A stretch of 64,000 nucleotides of DNA, from NCBI RefSeq assembly GCF_017433805.1, contig NZ_JAFRGN010000033.1, forward strand, positions 1 through 64,000, read 5' to 3'. Source of the DNA: Butyrivibrio sp. (lineage in GTDB: Bacteria > Bacillota > Clostridia > Lachnospirales > Lachnospiraceae). The translations under genes were made by a program, and so were the position numbers. Positions 1 to 8,339 of this stretch are shown here, piece after piece. Positions within the stretch are counted from its first letter, which is position 1. Every line of letters begins with the position of its first letter. The notes beneath the pieces are model-generated. The model was not told the DNA's origin. It worked only from the letters and a program-made list of their open reading frames with translations, and made no database searches.

Positions 1-142
1 CCCGCTTGCTGAACCACGCATGCGTGTTAGTTTGTATTATCGATAAAGTGGTTAGAATGAAATGTGAGGAGCCGTATGCGTTAATAGCGCACGTACGGTT
101 CTGGAGAGGAGTATAATGAAAAATTGTTATACTTACTTAAGT
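1..142 (+). mobile_element. 3' end of a group II intron (domains V and VI)
   Basis: Positions 69-101 fold as a canonical group II intron domain V. GAGCCGTA (69-76) pairs with TACGGTTC (94-101) including the conserved G-U, and TGCG (77-80) pairs with CGCA (88-91). The two-base CG bulge is at 92-93 and the catalytic AGC triad at 70-72. Downstream, AGTATAA (110-116) pairs with TTATACT (127-133) as domain VI, and A135 can be drawn as a bulged branch-point adenosine. The exact 3' splice site is not certain, perhaps 136-143. The body of the intron and any reverse transcriptase lie upstream of the window. Confidence 0.8.
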
Positions 143-156
143 TTTTGGGAGAGAGT

Positions 157-939
157 ATGTTAGAAGTATTGAATTTTTTTCTTAAGTATATTCTGCCGTT
201 TGTCATCGCTTATATTCTGAATTTAGTGATGAACAAACTCTTTAGCAAGGAGAGGCTTCGTGGTAAGCTTCATCTTATTTTTCTAAAAGGTATCATTATG
301 GCGTTTTTCTGGGCAGTGGCTGCGCTGTTTGCTCTTAGCGGAATTCCTGCCTTTAGTAAGACTTGGGAGACGGCTATTGCATCATCAGGAATTGCCGCTG
401 TAGTAATCGGTCTTGCGGCTCAGTCTACGCTCAGTAATGTGTTTGCAGGAATTGCGCTGTCTGCATCAAGATCAAGGCCTTTCGACATCGGAGACAGAGT
501 TGCGATTGATTCTATTGCTCCTGGATTTGTGGAGGATATCACTCTTCGCCACACTGTTATCAAGACTTATCAGAATGAGAGAATATATGTGCCCAACTCA
601 GTTGTTGGAAGTGCTACGGTCATCAATTACACTCAGGACCGCTCTTATTCTTTTCCTATAACGGTATCTGTGGCCTATGGAACAGAGATGCAGAAGGCAA
701 TGGATATTATGGCGGACGTGGTAGAGCAGCATCCAAATCACTTTGGAGTGAGACCTACAGTTTTGTGTAAGAGCTGCGATGACAGTGGAGTTACACTTCG
801 TGTTCTTGTGGAGACAAGAGATTTCAGAGAGAATCCTAAGGCATGTTCTGACTGCCTTGTAGAGATAATGAAGAGATTTACTGAGGCAGGAATTGAGATT
901 CCATACAACAAGTTGGTTGTATATAACGGCGATAAATGA
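157..939 (+). CDS. mscS: Small-conductance mechanosensitive channel, MscS family
   Basis: This is a 260-residue membrane protein with hydrophobic segments near residues 7-28 and 45-70. A glycine/alanine-rich pore helix follows (about 80-110, containing GIAAVVIGLAAQ), then a soluble beta domain (FDIGDRV, YVPNS) and an alpha-beta tail. This order and length fit short MscS channels, which open under membrane tension and release osmolytes. ATG 157 is chosen because GGGAGAGAG lies just before it. The TTG at 124 and the ATG at 116 fall inside the hairpin of the group II intron. The gene therefore begins just after the intron's 3' end, so its promoter may be the intron or lie upstream of it. Confidence 0.9.
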   Translation: MLEVLNFFLKYILPFVIAYILNLVMNKLFSKERLRGKLHLIFLKGIIMAFFWAVAALFALSGIPAFSKTWETAIASSGIAAVVIGLAAQSTLSNVFAGIALSASRSRPFDIGDRVAIDSIAPGFVEDITLRHTVIKTYQNERIYVPNSVVGSATVINYTQDRSYSFPITVSVAYGTEMQKAMDIMADVVEQHPNHFGVRPTVLCKSCDDSGVTLRVLVETRDFRENPKACSDCLVEIMKRFTEAGIEIPYNKLVVYNGDK

Positions 940-957
940 GTGGGATGAGGGGAACCT

Positions 958-1935
958 ATGATTTACGTACTTTTTGACAATCCTAGTAAGATTGCATTTG
1001 TGACGGATGCCATAACAGAGCCTTATGAGGTCATGAATATCGGTGGTAGAAAAGGTCCGTTTTTGATGAAGGTCTTTTCCTGCTGCAAGGACACTGCGGG
1101 GAGAGTTAAGGATGGCGACGTGATTGTCTGCTGGCTGGATTTAATGGGAGTTTTGTGCTGGCATCTTTGTAAGCGCAAGAAGGTCAGGATTGTTGCCATC
1201 AATATTTTGTTAAAAGAAAAAGCGACGCTCAAGAACCGCATCTACAGGCGATTATACCGCAGCGCTCTTAAGGATAAGAATCTGGTTGCTACGGTTACTG
1301 CACCTGAGTATGGCAAGTATCTTAATTCTTTTCTTGGAATTGACAGGGAATATGAGCTTCTCCATGATGCTTACAATCCGGAGAAGTGGCTACAGGGGAT
1401 TGAAGAGCCTGTAGAGCCGGGTACAGTGTTCTGTGGTGGACGAAACGGCCGCGACTGGGCCAAGGTAATTGAGATTGCCAAGGCTATGCCTGATGTTAAG
1501 TTTAATCTTGTTATGCCAGGGGAGGTATATCAGGAGTTTAAGGGAGAGCTTGATGTTCTAAAAAATCAAAATGTAAGGCTTTCTGTGGATGTTAAGCGTG
1601 GGGATTTCGCCAAAGTGCTGGCAAGTTCAGAACTTGTGGCAATGCCTTTGGATTCGCAGTCTCCGTCAGGACTATTAGTATTCTATGAAGCTACAGCCAA
1701 GGGGAAGATGATAATTACTTCAGATACAGTAACTACAAGGGAGTATTTCTCTGATGGGCGCGGAGCTCTTTGCAGCGAGGCTGTTTCCAAGTGGACGGAA
1801 ACTATCAGGTTTTATCTTGATAATGCTGATAAGGCTAAGGAATGTAATGAGAAGCTGAACAGTTTTTTAATGGAGAAGTGCTCAGTTGGGCAGTTCCAGC
1901 ATAAGCTTGCAGATATTATTTCTAACATAAAATAA
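958..1935 (+). CDS. Glycosyltransferase, GT4-like (GT-B fold)
   Basis: A 325-residue cytosolic protein. The C-terminal half has the layout of a GT4 nucleotide-sugar-binding domain: a strand-loop start with a GGRNGRDW segment near residue 160, and SPSG followed by a Glu-containing helix (VFYEA) near residue 235. In this family the acidic residue contacts the donor sugar nucleotide. The N-terminal half is short and divergent. The acceptor cannot be told from sequence. It sits 18 bases after the channel gene with GAGGGGA as ribosome site and is followed by tdk at 17 bases, so the three genes probably share a transcript. Confidence 0.7.
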   Translation: MIYVLFDNPSKIAFVTDAITEPYEVMNIGGRKGPFLMKVFSCCKDTAGRVKDGDVIVCWLDLMGVLCWHLCKRKKVRIVAINILLKEKATLKNRIYRRLYRSALKDKNLVATVTAPEYGKYLNSFLGIDREYELLHDAYNPEKWLQGIEEPVEPGTVFCGGRNGRDWAKVIEIAKAMPDVKFNLVMPGEVYQEFKGELDVLKNQNVRLSVDVKRGDFAKVLASSELVAMPLDSQSPSGLLVFYEATAKGKMIITSDTVTTREYFSDGRGALCSEAVSKWTETIRFYLDNADKAKECNEKLNSFLMEKCSVGQFQHKLADIISNIK

Positions 1936-1952
1936 AAAGTATTGGGGGATGT

Positions 1953-2564
1953 ATGGGAAAGTTATATTTCAGGTACGGAGCTATGGGGAGTTCCAAGACA
2001 GCAAACGCGCTGATGGTGCGTTACAACTATTATGAGAAGGGGCAGAATGCGATCATTTTGAAGCCTCAGACAGAGAATCGAGACGGGGAAAAGACTGTAA
2101 AATCCCGCATGGGGTTATCTGCGGAGTGTACATTTGTAGAGGAATTCCTTGAAACAGTGCAAAATGACTGGCTTACAGGCAAGTCTGATTCATGGAAAGA
2201 GCTTGACTGCGTAATCGTGGACGAGGCTCAGTTCCTTACTGAGGAGCAGGTGGATATGCTGGCGCTTGTGGTTGATAAGTATGATCTGCCAGTTATCTGC
2301 TATGGACTTCGTACAGATTTTACGAGTCATCTTTTCACAGGCTCCAAGAGACTTATGGAGATCGCGAATTATATAGAAGAAGTTCCGACAGTTTGCTGGT
2401 GCGGACGAAGGGCGCATTTCAATGCTCGTGTTCACGATGGCAAGATTGTTAGAAGCGGTGAGCAGATCATGATGGGAGGCAACGAATCCTATGTATCTGT
2501 TTGCAGGAGACATTTCCTTTCTGGCGAGGTTAACGGCGCCAGAGAGAGGGATGTGGAAGAGTAA
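1953..2564 (+). CDS. tdk: Thymidine kinase
   Basis: A 203-residue type II thymidine kinase that phosphorylates thymidine to dTMP with ATP in the pyrimidine salvage pathway. Visible hallmarks are the P-loop GAMGSSKT at residues 9-16, the Walker B-like VDEAQF near residue 90, the lasso segment CYGLRTDF, and zinc ligands in CWCGRRA near residue 148 with a later C-x2-H pair (CRRH). Length is normal for the family. A GGGGG-rich ribosome site precedes ATG 1953. Its position among envelope glycan genes is probably incidental. Confidence 0.95.
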   Translation: MGKLYFRYGAMGSSKTANALMVRYNYYEKGQNAIILKPQTENRDGEKTVKSRMGLSAECTFVEEFLETVQNDWLTGKSDSWKELDCVIVDEAQFLTEEQVDMLALVVDKYDLPVICYGLRTDFTSHLFTGSKRLMEIANYIEEVPTVCWCGRRAHFNARVHDGKIVRSGEQIMMGGNESYVSVCRRHFLSGEVNGARERDVEE

Positions 2565-2641
2565 AAGAGCTGCCTTGGGTAGGCGGTGTAGTGTAATAGA
2601 AGAAAAGTAAGTTGGGATTTGGAAGTAGGTAGTAAGCAGGT

Positions 2642-4156
2642 ATGAAGCACCGTAGTATTAAAAGAGTTTACGAGATTTGCATTTTTGTTGGATTAATAGT
2701 TTTAGTTGGGTTTAGGCTATTTTACAAGCTGGGGAATGGGGCCCTTAATGTTACAGATGAAGCATGGTACGGTGTAAACGCGTATGAGATGTTTAAATCT
2801 GGTAACTTTCTGGTACCTACTCTCAGGCATCAGGTAGATTACGCCTCCAAGCCGCCTTTGGGACTATGGTGGATTTTGATAGGCTTTAAGCTATTTGGAG
2901 TTAATCTTGTTGGACTTCGAATGTATTCGGCTGTGGCAGGTCTTTTGACAATTTGCCTTATCTGCATTTATCTGCTTAGAAGATGCGGGCTTAGAAATGC
3001 GCTTGTAGCAGCGGCTGTGTTTGCGGCTTTGTGGCAGTGCTTTGAACTACATATGTATAGATCCGGGGATATGGATGCGCTGTTTTGCTTCTTTTATGCG
3101 CTGGCAATAATCTCTCTTGCAGAAGTAACAAGGGGCTTACCCCATATGTTCATTGCTTATGGCTGTGCTGTGGGCCTTGGCTTTATGACCAAGAGCATGC
3201 ATGTAACAGTTTTCCTGATTGTAGGAATTCTGTATCTCCCAGTTATATGGCATAAACTTAAGGCAAAAGACATTGTGCTGGCTATAGTTGCAGGTCTTTT
3301 ACCAAATTTTATATGGATTATTGCAAGGTATCCTGTTGATGGATTTAAGTATATTCTGAGTATTACGCTTGGAGAAGCAGGTGATCAGACCAGAGCCGGT
3401 ATTACATTTGATTATCTAAGGGATATTTCCAGGGAAAAAGTGACATGGGTTCTTGTAGCTGTTCTTGTTACCAGAATAGTTCTGTTTTTTGTGGGCTTTG
3501 CCACTGATAAAAGAGAGGACGCAGAGAGGCTATCTTTCAGAACTCTTTATACATATCTTTTTGATTACTGTAAGAGCAGATATTTACTTATATTAGGTGC
3601 ATTAGTGCCGATTGTGTTCTACACATTGGCTGGGCATTACATGAGATGGTATATCGATCCTGCTTACATAGCTATGGTTTGCTACATCGCTATCGAGACA
3701 CCTGATACTTTTGACAGGCTCAAGGCTTATATAGGTAAATGGGGAGTTATATTACCCTATGGAGTAATAGCGTTTTGTATATTGTATGCATGCCTTCAAA
3801 TTTGGCAGTATAGGGGGCTTGGAACTGGCGGAGGTGCAATTGAGCAGTTTGGGCATGACATGATTGAATTCAGGACAGAGACGGCTGGTAAATACGATGG
3901 CTATAAAGCTTATATAGCCTACGACAGAGAGCGCCATGTCGGCAACAGAGGCCACTGGGAGCTTGATTTCGTATTCCTTGGTAATGCCAATGCAGGACTT
4001 GAGTGTGTTGACGGAGGGGTAGAAGGCTTCCTTGCAGATGAGAACTCACTTTTAGTTCTAGATAGTAATCTTTGGAGCGAGTATTCAAATGTTCTGACAG
4101 GGTATGTCTTCCTGGAGCAGAATTCGTACTATGTTCTGAGTCATGATAGGTACTGA
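2642..4156 (+). CDS. Membrane glycosyltransferase, GT39/ArnT-like (GT-C fold)
   Basis: A 504-residue polytopic protein with about ten hydrophobic helices and a soluble C-terminal tail. Near residue 39 an acidic DEAWYG motif follows the first helix, and KPPLGLWW follows near residue 70. This is the typical first periplasmic loop of protein mannosyltransferase/ArnT-type GT-C enzymes, where the Asp-Glu is catalytic. Such enzymes move a sugar from a polyprenyl-phosphate carrier onto an acceptor outside the membrane. Substrate and acceptor are unknown. AGCAGG precedes the start, and 77 bases separate it from tdk. Confidence 0.8.
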   Translation: MKHRSIKRVYEICIFVGLIVLVGFRLFYKLGNGALNVTDEAWYGVNAYEMFKSGNFLVPTLRHQVDYASKPPLGLWWILIGFKLFGVNLVGLRMYSAVAGLLTICLICIYLLRRCGLRNALVAAAVFAALWQCFELHMYRSGDMDALFCFFYALAIISLAEVTRGLPHMFIAYGCAVGLGFMTKSMHVTVFLIVGILYLPVIWHKLKAKDIVLAIVAGLLPNFIWIIARYPVDGFKYILSITLGEAGDQTRAGITFDYLRDISREKVTWVLVAVLVTRIVLFFVGFATDKREDAERLSFRTLYTYLFDYCKSRYLLILGALVPIVFYTLAGHYMRWYIDPAYIAMVCYIAIETPDTFDRLKAYIGKWGVILPYGVIAFCILYACLQIWQYRGLGTGGGAIEQFGHDMIEFRTETAGKYDGYKAYIAYDRERHVGNRGHWELDFVFLGNANAGLECVDGGVEGFLADENSLLVLDSNLWSEYSNVLTGYVFLEQNSYYVLSHDRY

Positions 4157-4366
4157 TGATTCTCATGAGTGTATAGTGTGCATTGCGGCAGTCTATTTAA
4201 TAAAACTTAATCGTTATAAATCATTTGAACGAAAACCATGTTGAAAACTGGGGTTAATATATTGTTTATTGATTTTTATTTATCTGTTTATGGTAAAGAA
4301 TTATCCAGTGATCTATGATGTCAATTGTAGCGGTTTTAATTTTATTTCAACATGGAGGTGTTTTTA
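4157..4366. other. Intergenic region before the small exported protein gene
   Basis: 210 AT-rich bases with no convincing ORF. A promoter for the following gene is expected here, but no -35/-10 pair with good spacing stands out. The ribosome site ATGGAGG at 4352-4358 precedes ATG 4367. Confidence 0.5.
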
Positions 4367-5077
4367 ATGCGTAAAAGTTTTAGTATTGAGACAGTAGTTG
4401 TTGTTCTTGCTGCTTTGGCATTACTTGTTGCTGTTTTTGCACCATCTGCTGCCAGAACAGCGTTTGCTTCCGAGAATTCCTCAGAAGAGGTCAAGAATTC
4501 CTCAGAAGAGGTAAAATGGCTTCCTGAGCCTCAGCCTGATCCAGTTCAGGTAGCTGCTGAAGCACAGGCACAGGCAATTGTTAATGAGGGTACTAAGATT
4601 GAGAACAGATCAGTTGGTGGAACTAAGTCAGCAGCTGATGGGCTTTATCTTGCTACAGAAGTAAATGGTGTTGCATTCCAGGCTGCTCCTGGATCTACAC
4701 TTACAGAAACAAGAGTTACAACTCTTGATACAGACCCTAAGAAGAGCCCAGCAGCTATGGCATGTGTAAATAATGCTGCAGAGGCAAATGGCCTTGTACC
4801 TGGACCAGTTATCGATATCTATGTTCAGAAGAAGGGCGCAGACAAGCTTCAGGATGGTTCATTTACATCTATGGGAACAGTTGCACTTGGTCTTCCAGCT
4901 AACTTCACTGGTGGAACAGCGTACAATGTAGTTGTAGTAGCACCTGGCGGAAATACAGAAGTTCTTCCAGCTACACTTTCTGCAGATGGCAAGTCAGTTT
5001 CTGTTGATCTGACACAGCTTAGTGATACAGCTAAGGCTGCTAAGCAGCTAACTGTTTCAATTTGCAAAGCTAAATAA
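4367..5077 (+). CDS. Small exported protein of unknown function
   Basis: A 236-residue protein, not recognised. Residues 1-36 form a signal peptide: a basic start (MRKSF), a hydrophobic core (VVVVLAALALLVAVFA), then small residues up to AFASE. Next comes a short acidic tandem repeat, NSSEEVK then NSSEEVK, encoded by an exact-unit DNA duplication. The rest is Ala/Thr/Val/Gly-rich with beta propensity (for example VYNVVVVAPGG-like stretches), consistent with an extracellular beta domain. No LPxTG anchor is seen. ATG 4367 is chosen because GGAGG lies 9 bases before it; the ATG at 4352 overlaps that site. A strong terminator follows directly, so this is probably a single-gene transcript. Confidence 0.65.
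   Translation: MRKSFSIETVVVVLAALALLVAVFAPSAARTAFASENSSEEVKNSSEEVKWLPEPQPDPVQVAAEAQAQAIVNEGTKIENRSVGGTKSAADGLYLATEVNGVAFQAAPGSTLTETRVTTLDTDPKKSPAAMACVNNAAEANGLVPGPVIDIYVQKKGADKLQDGSFTSMGTVALGLPANFTGGTAYNVVVVAPGGNTEVLPATLSADGKSVSVDLTQLSDTAKAAKQLTVSICKAK
4474..4515 (+). repeat. In-frame 21-bp tandem duplication
   Basis: Two adjacent 21-base copies (4474-4494 and 4495-4515), beginning GAATTCCTCAGAAGAGG, differ at one base. Each encodes NSSEEVK just after the signal peptide of the exported protein. Confidence 0.9.
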
Positions 5078-5105
5078 ATCTTATTACAATTGAATATAGA
5101 AGACT

Positions 5106-5139
5106 AAAGAGCTGGGAGAATTGGTCTCTCAGCTCTTTT
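5106..5139 (+). terminator. Rho-independent terminator
   Basis: AAAGAGCTGGGAGA (5106-5119) pairs with TCTCTCAGCTCTTT (from 5125) with one G-U, and a T run follows. It ends the transcript of the exported protein gene. Confidence 0.85.
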
Positions 5140-5233
5140 CATGTAATGGGAATTGTATTCGGGTTACATGATTATTATACATATTATGTATTGCGTTTGT
5201 TTCTAGGGTCGAGTCTATCGAGGGTGCGCGGGT

Positions 5234-6850
5234 ATGAACTACAGGATTCTGGTTGCAGTTGCAGCTCTTTTACTAATCATTTATGTCTATTTGCGGAGAA
5301 AAGAAAATGCGGAGAAGCTTTCAGTACTGAATTACTGGTACGTCGCATTATTATTTTCGCTGTATCCGCTTGTCTTTTCACCAATTCAGGGATATTACGC
5401 CATGGGGATATTCAAATGCAGAATATGGGCTGTAATGACTATATGTCTTGTGGCGTACGAGGCAGCTTTTTTGGTGATTCATAAAAAAACGCTTGTTTTC
5501 AAATATAAGCTGACTGCTGTTGATGCTTCGATGGTTGTTTTTCTTTTTGCTGAAACAATTTCTTTTGTTATTGCACCTGATAAAAAGCTTGCACTTTTAG
5601 GTGCTGAAGGGTGGTATACAAGTCTTTTATTCCAATATGGCATAGTGCTGATCTATTTCAGCGTTTCCAGATTCCTTAAGCCTGATATGAAGCTGATCCG
5701 AATCATTCTGGTATCAGCCATGGTCGTATTTGCCATTGGAATTCTTCATCGTTTCCTAATTGATCCAATAGGAATATATAGTAGCTTGTCTGAGAATGAG
5801 CATGTGAGGTTTTTATCCACAATTGGGCAGGCAACCTGGTATTCTGCGTATCTGTGTGTGATCTTTCCATTAGGGTTACATACGTATCTATATAATGAAA
5901 AGAGAGTGATCTCGGGTGCTTTTCTGTTTTTGGCTGCTGCGACGTTTGTCACGCAGAACAGTGATACGGCGTACGGGGCTTTCTTTGTGATCATGCTGGC
6001 ATATCTGTATAAGGCGATGACAGATAAGGATTGTTGTGGGGAAGAGAGTGCTTACACTGGTATTTGGAGATTGGTAAAGAGTAGGCATGTGCTGAACAGG
6101 TATGGGCAGGCGGTTGTGATAATGTCTGTTGCTATACTGTGTATAGGTGTGTTGGAGAGATTATTTAAAGATCATATGCCTCTACTTGATGATCTGTCAC
6201 TTGAGCTGGCACAGGGGTATTTACCTGTGATAGGTATTATTGCTGGAGTTTTTTTGATATTGCTTGGGAATTATGTTAAGAGTGGTAAGCAGTTTGGAAG
6301 AGGAATTCTTATATTTGTGATGATTGTGGTCGCTGTTACAGTTGTCGGTATTTCTTTTGCCCAAAAGAGTGCAGGGGATTTGTACTTCTCTTGGGGACGA
6401 GACTGGGGAAATGGTCGTGGCCTCATTTGGACACGTACCATTCAAATGTACACAGACTTACCTCTTATTAACAAGCTGTTTGGAGTTGGCCCGGGACATT
6501 TTTACGGAAGTATAATCGGATACACGGAGCTTGTGCTTGCTAATGCGCATAATGAGTGGCTTACAATGCTGGTGGAATCAGGGATAGTTGGGGGGATTTC
6601 GTATTTGGCGGTATTTATTGTGGCAGTCTTTATGATGCTTAGAAATAATAGCCGTACGGATGGAGAAATGACAGAATCCGGTAAATCTGATGGATGCATA
6701 ATTAGACATCTGGAGTATGCTATCGTAGTAACCGTGCTTGCTTATATTGTCCACGGAATGTTCAATTACCAGCAATGCATCTCTACACCTATGATGTTTG
6801 CATTACTGGGGATTGTGCAAACCACAAAATTTGCGGTGAAAATGGACTAA
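5234..6850 (+). CDS. O-antigen ligase/polymerase family membrane protein (Wzy_C type)
   Basis: A 538-residue polytopic protein with about 12 hydrophobic helices. The large loop near residues 380-440 carries the family signature around NAHNEWLTMLVESG, with an upstream Arg-rich loop (GRGLIWTRT). In WaaL/Wzy enzymes this outer loop and its Arg/His residues join or polymerise polyprenyl-linked glycans. Whether this is a polymerase, an O-antigen-type ligase or a protein-targeting oligosaccharyltransferase cannot be told from sequence. It stands alone between two terminators and immediately precedes the flagellar cluster. The start at 5234 has only a weak purine-rich site (GGGTGCGCGGG). Confidence 0.75.
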   Translation: MNYRILVAVAALLLIIYVYLRRKENAEKLSVLNYWYVALLFSLYPLVFSPIQGYYAMGIFKCRIWAVMTICLVAYEAAFLVIHKKTLVFKYKLTAVDASMVVFLFAETISFVIAPDKKLALLGAEGWYTSLLFQYGIVLIYFSVSRFLKPDMKLIRIILVSAMVVFAIGILHRFLIDPIGIYSSLSENEHVRFLSTIGQATWYSAYLCVIFPLGLHTYLYNEKRVISGAFLFLAAATFVTQNSDTAYGAFFVIMLAYLYKAMTDKDCCGEESAYTGIWRLVKSRHVLNRYGQAVVIMSVAILCIGVLERLFKDHMPLLDDLSLELAQGYLPVIGIIAGVFLILLGNYVKSGKQFGRGILIFVMIVVAVTVVGISFAQKSAGDLYFSWGRDWGNGRGLIWTRTIQMYTDLPLINKLFGVGPGHFYGSIIGYTELVLANAHNEWLTMLVESGIVGGISYLAVFIVAVFMMLRNNSRTDGEMTESGKSDGCIIRHLEYAIVVTVLAYIVHGMFNYQQCISTPMMFALLGIVQTTKFAVKMD

Positions 6851-6911
6851 TTTACCACAAAATATGTGGGATATTTAATAATCTGAATATTTAGACTTTT
6901 CTCTTTTAACT

Positions 6912-6938
6912 TAATATGGTAATCCCATACGCCGATAT
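6912..6938 (+). promoter_or_regulatory. Sigma-28/sigma-D-type promoter upstream of the EF-hand-like gene
   Basis: TAAT (6912-6915), exactly 15 bases, then GCCGATAT (6931-6938). This matches the Bacillus sigma-D consensus TAAA-N15-GCCGATAT with one change. Transcription would start near 6945, upstream of the hairpin at 6961. Confidence 0.75.
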
Positions 6939-6960
6939 AATATTTGCTATGGAAAGCGTG

Positions 6961-7000
6961 AACCTTCATGGAAGATTGTTATTAACCATGAAGGTTTTTT
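6961..7000 (+). terminator. Rho-independent terminator or leader attenuator
   Basis: A perfect 11-bp stem, AACCTTCATGG (6961-6971) with CCATGAAGGTT (6986-6996), is followed by a T run to 7000. It can end the transcript from the O-antigen ligase gene. It also lies between the sigma-28-type promoter (6912-6938) and ATG 7086, so it could attenuate that promoter. Confidence 0.8.
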
Positions 7001-7085
7001 GTGTTTTCACCACCAGCAGGCGAACATAACTCATCTGGTGTTTGCCTTGAATGCGCAGAAGACCTTCGCTAACCTAGGAGGCACA

Positions 7086-8306
7086 ATGAAAATTGCACAA
7101 AGTGAAGTAAATCTAGTGTCGAGCAATCATTACTATGAGGAGAATACGGTATCGATAAGTAGTGGGGTAGTGGCAAAGGGAACGTTTCAGGACAATCTGC
7201 AGAAGCAGGAGAATGCAGCAGAGAAGGGGCAGAATGTAGCTGCAGCGAAAGATCCAGGTAAAAAAACAGATAGCAAGAATAGTAATCAGCTAAAGCTATC
7301 CGACTACCTCGATCTTACTAGCAATGGCAATAGCAACAAGGCTGAGGATGCTCTTGGAAGCGAGACCTACAACAATCTTAAATCCCACAAGTCTGCGGCG
7401 CTCAGTACCTATGAGATGAGCCTTCAGGAGCAGATAGCTCAGATCAGAGCGAGCTTGTTGGAGAGTCTTTTAAGTTTCCTTCAGCTGATAGGTGGGGATA
7501 ATTCGAGAAGTGGTTATAAGGAGACAATTGAAGAAGCATCAAGCTTGGTGATAGAAAGTCATTTCGTCAAAGTGACGACGATTCAGATGAGCCATGTGGA
7601 GGAGGAGTCTACATCTTTTTCCGGAAAAGGAATGGCGATGACTGAGGATGGAAGGACAATTGATTTCAATGTGAATTTCAGTATGTCCAGGCGCCTTACG
7701 AGGTACGCCGGAATCAGCCTGGCAAGGGCAGTCAACATGATAGACCCGCTAGTTATCAATGTTGGGAGCGACGTAACGAGCATCAGCGACCAGAATTTCT
7801 TTTTTGACCTGGACTGCGATGGAGAGAAAGAGAAGATCAAGGGCCTCGGCCCTGGAACAGGGTTCCTCACCTATGATAGGAACGGAGACGGCGTGATCAA
7901 CGATGGCAGCGAGCTGTTCGGAACCAAGAGTGGCGACGGCTTCAGGGATCTGGCTCAGTACGATGATGACGGAAATGGCTGGATAGATGAAAACGATGCT
8001 ATTTATGGCAAGCTTCAGGTATGGCTTCGCGGAGAAGACGGCGTAGATACGTTGTTGTCGCTGCAGGAGGCGGATGTTGGAGCAATATTCTTGGGAAGTG
8101 CGGAAACGGATTACACGTTTATGGATAATCCTGGTAGTGGTGAAAGAGTGAATGGAAATGGCACAGCAAGTAGTGCTATTGACAATGCCGGGGTCAATAT
8201 GACAGCTGGAATGGCCGCCGCAGCCATGATGAGGGCCAGTGGACTATTTCTTAGGGAAAGCGGCGGCGTTGGAACTGTGCACCAGGTAGATCTGGCGAGG
8301 TTGTAA
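7086..8306 (+). CDS. EF-hand-like calcium-binding protein of the flagellar regulon
   Basis: A 406-residue protein with no signal peptide. The N-terminal 230 residues are Ser/Asn/Gln-rich and partly helical. Residues about 240-303 hold three Asp-rich loops: FFDLDCDGEKEK, then YDRNGDGVINDGSELFG, then YDDDGNGWIDEND. This DxDGDG / NGDGxIxDGxELFG pattern is a known calcium-binding module of bacterial secreted proteins, often linked to cell surfaces. ATG 7086 is preceded by AGGAGG at 7075-7080; an earlier in-frame start lies right after the terminator hairpin. The sigma-28-type promoter and lack of a signal peptide suggest that it is made with late flagellar proteins and perhaps exported by their machinery. 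That export is inference. Confidence 0.65.
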   Translation: MKIAQSEVNLVSSNHYYEENTVSISSGVVAKGTFQDNLQKQENAAEKGQNVAAAKDPGKKTDSKNSNQLKLSDYLDLTSNGNSNKAEDALGSETYNNLKSHKSAALSTYEMSLQEQIAQIRASLLESLLSFLQLIGGDNSRSGYKETIEEASSLVIESHFVKVTTIQMSHVEEESTSFSGKGMAMTEDGRTIDFNVNFSMSRRLTRYAGISLARAVNMIDPLVINVGSDVTSISDQNFFFDLDCDGEKEKIKGLGPGTGFLTYDRNGDGVINDGSELFGTKSGDGFRDLAQYDDDGNGWIDENDAIYGKLQVWLRGEDGVDTLLSLQEADVGAIFLGSAETDYTFMDNPGSGERVNGNGTASSAIDNAGVNMTAGMAAAAMMRASGLFLRESGGVGTVHQVDLARL

Positions 8307-8339
8307 GAATATAGTACGAAATTGATGTAAAGTGTACGT

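Noticed and set aside
116-163. Short ORF or alternative mscS start at ATG 116 or TTG 124
   Set aside because: Both lie inside the group II intron domain VI hairpin and lack the ribosome site seen before ATG 157.
5146-5484. ORF beginning before the O-antigen ligase gene
   Set aside because: It is out of frame with the clearly membrane-type protein at 5234, which explains the same bases, and carries no motif.
6939-7085. Riboswitch in the leader of the EF-hand-like gene
   Set aside because: The bases around 6949-7085 do not match the conserved cores of c-di-GMP or other riboswitches I could recall. Only a terminator and ATGGA motifs are visible.
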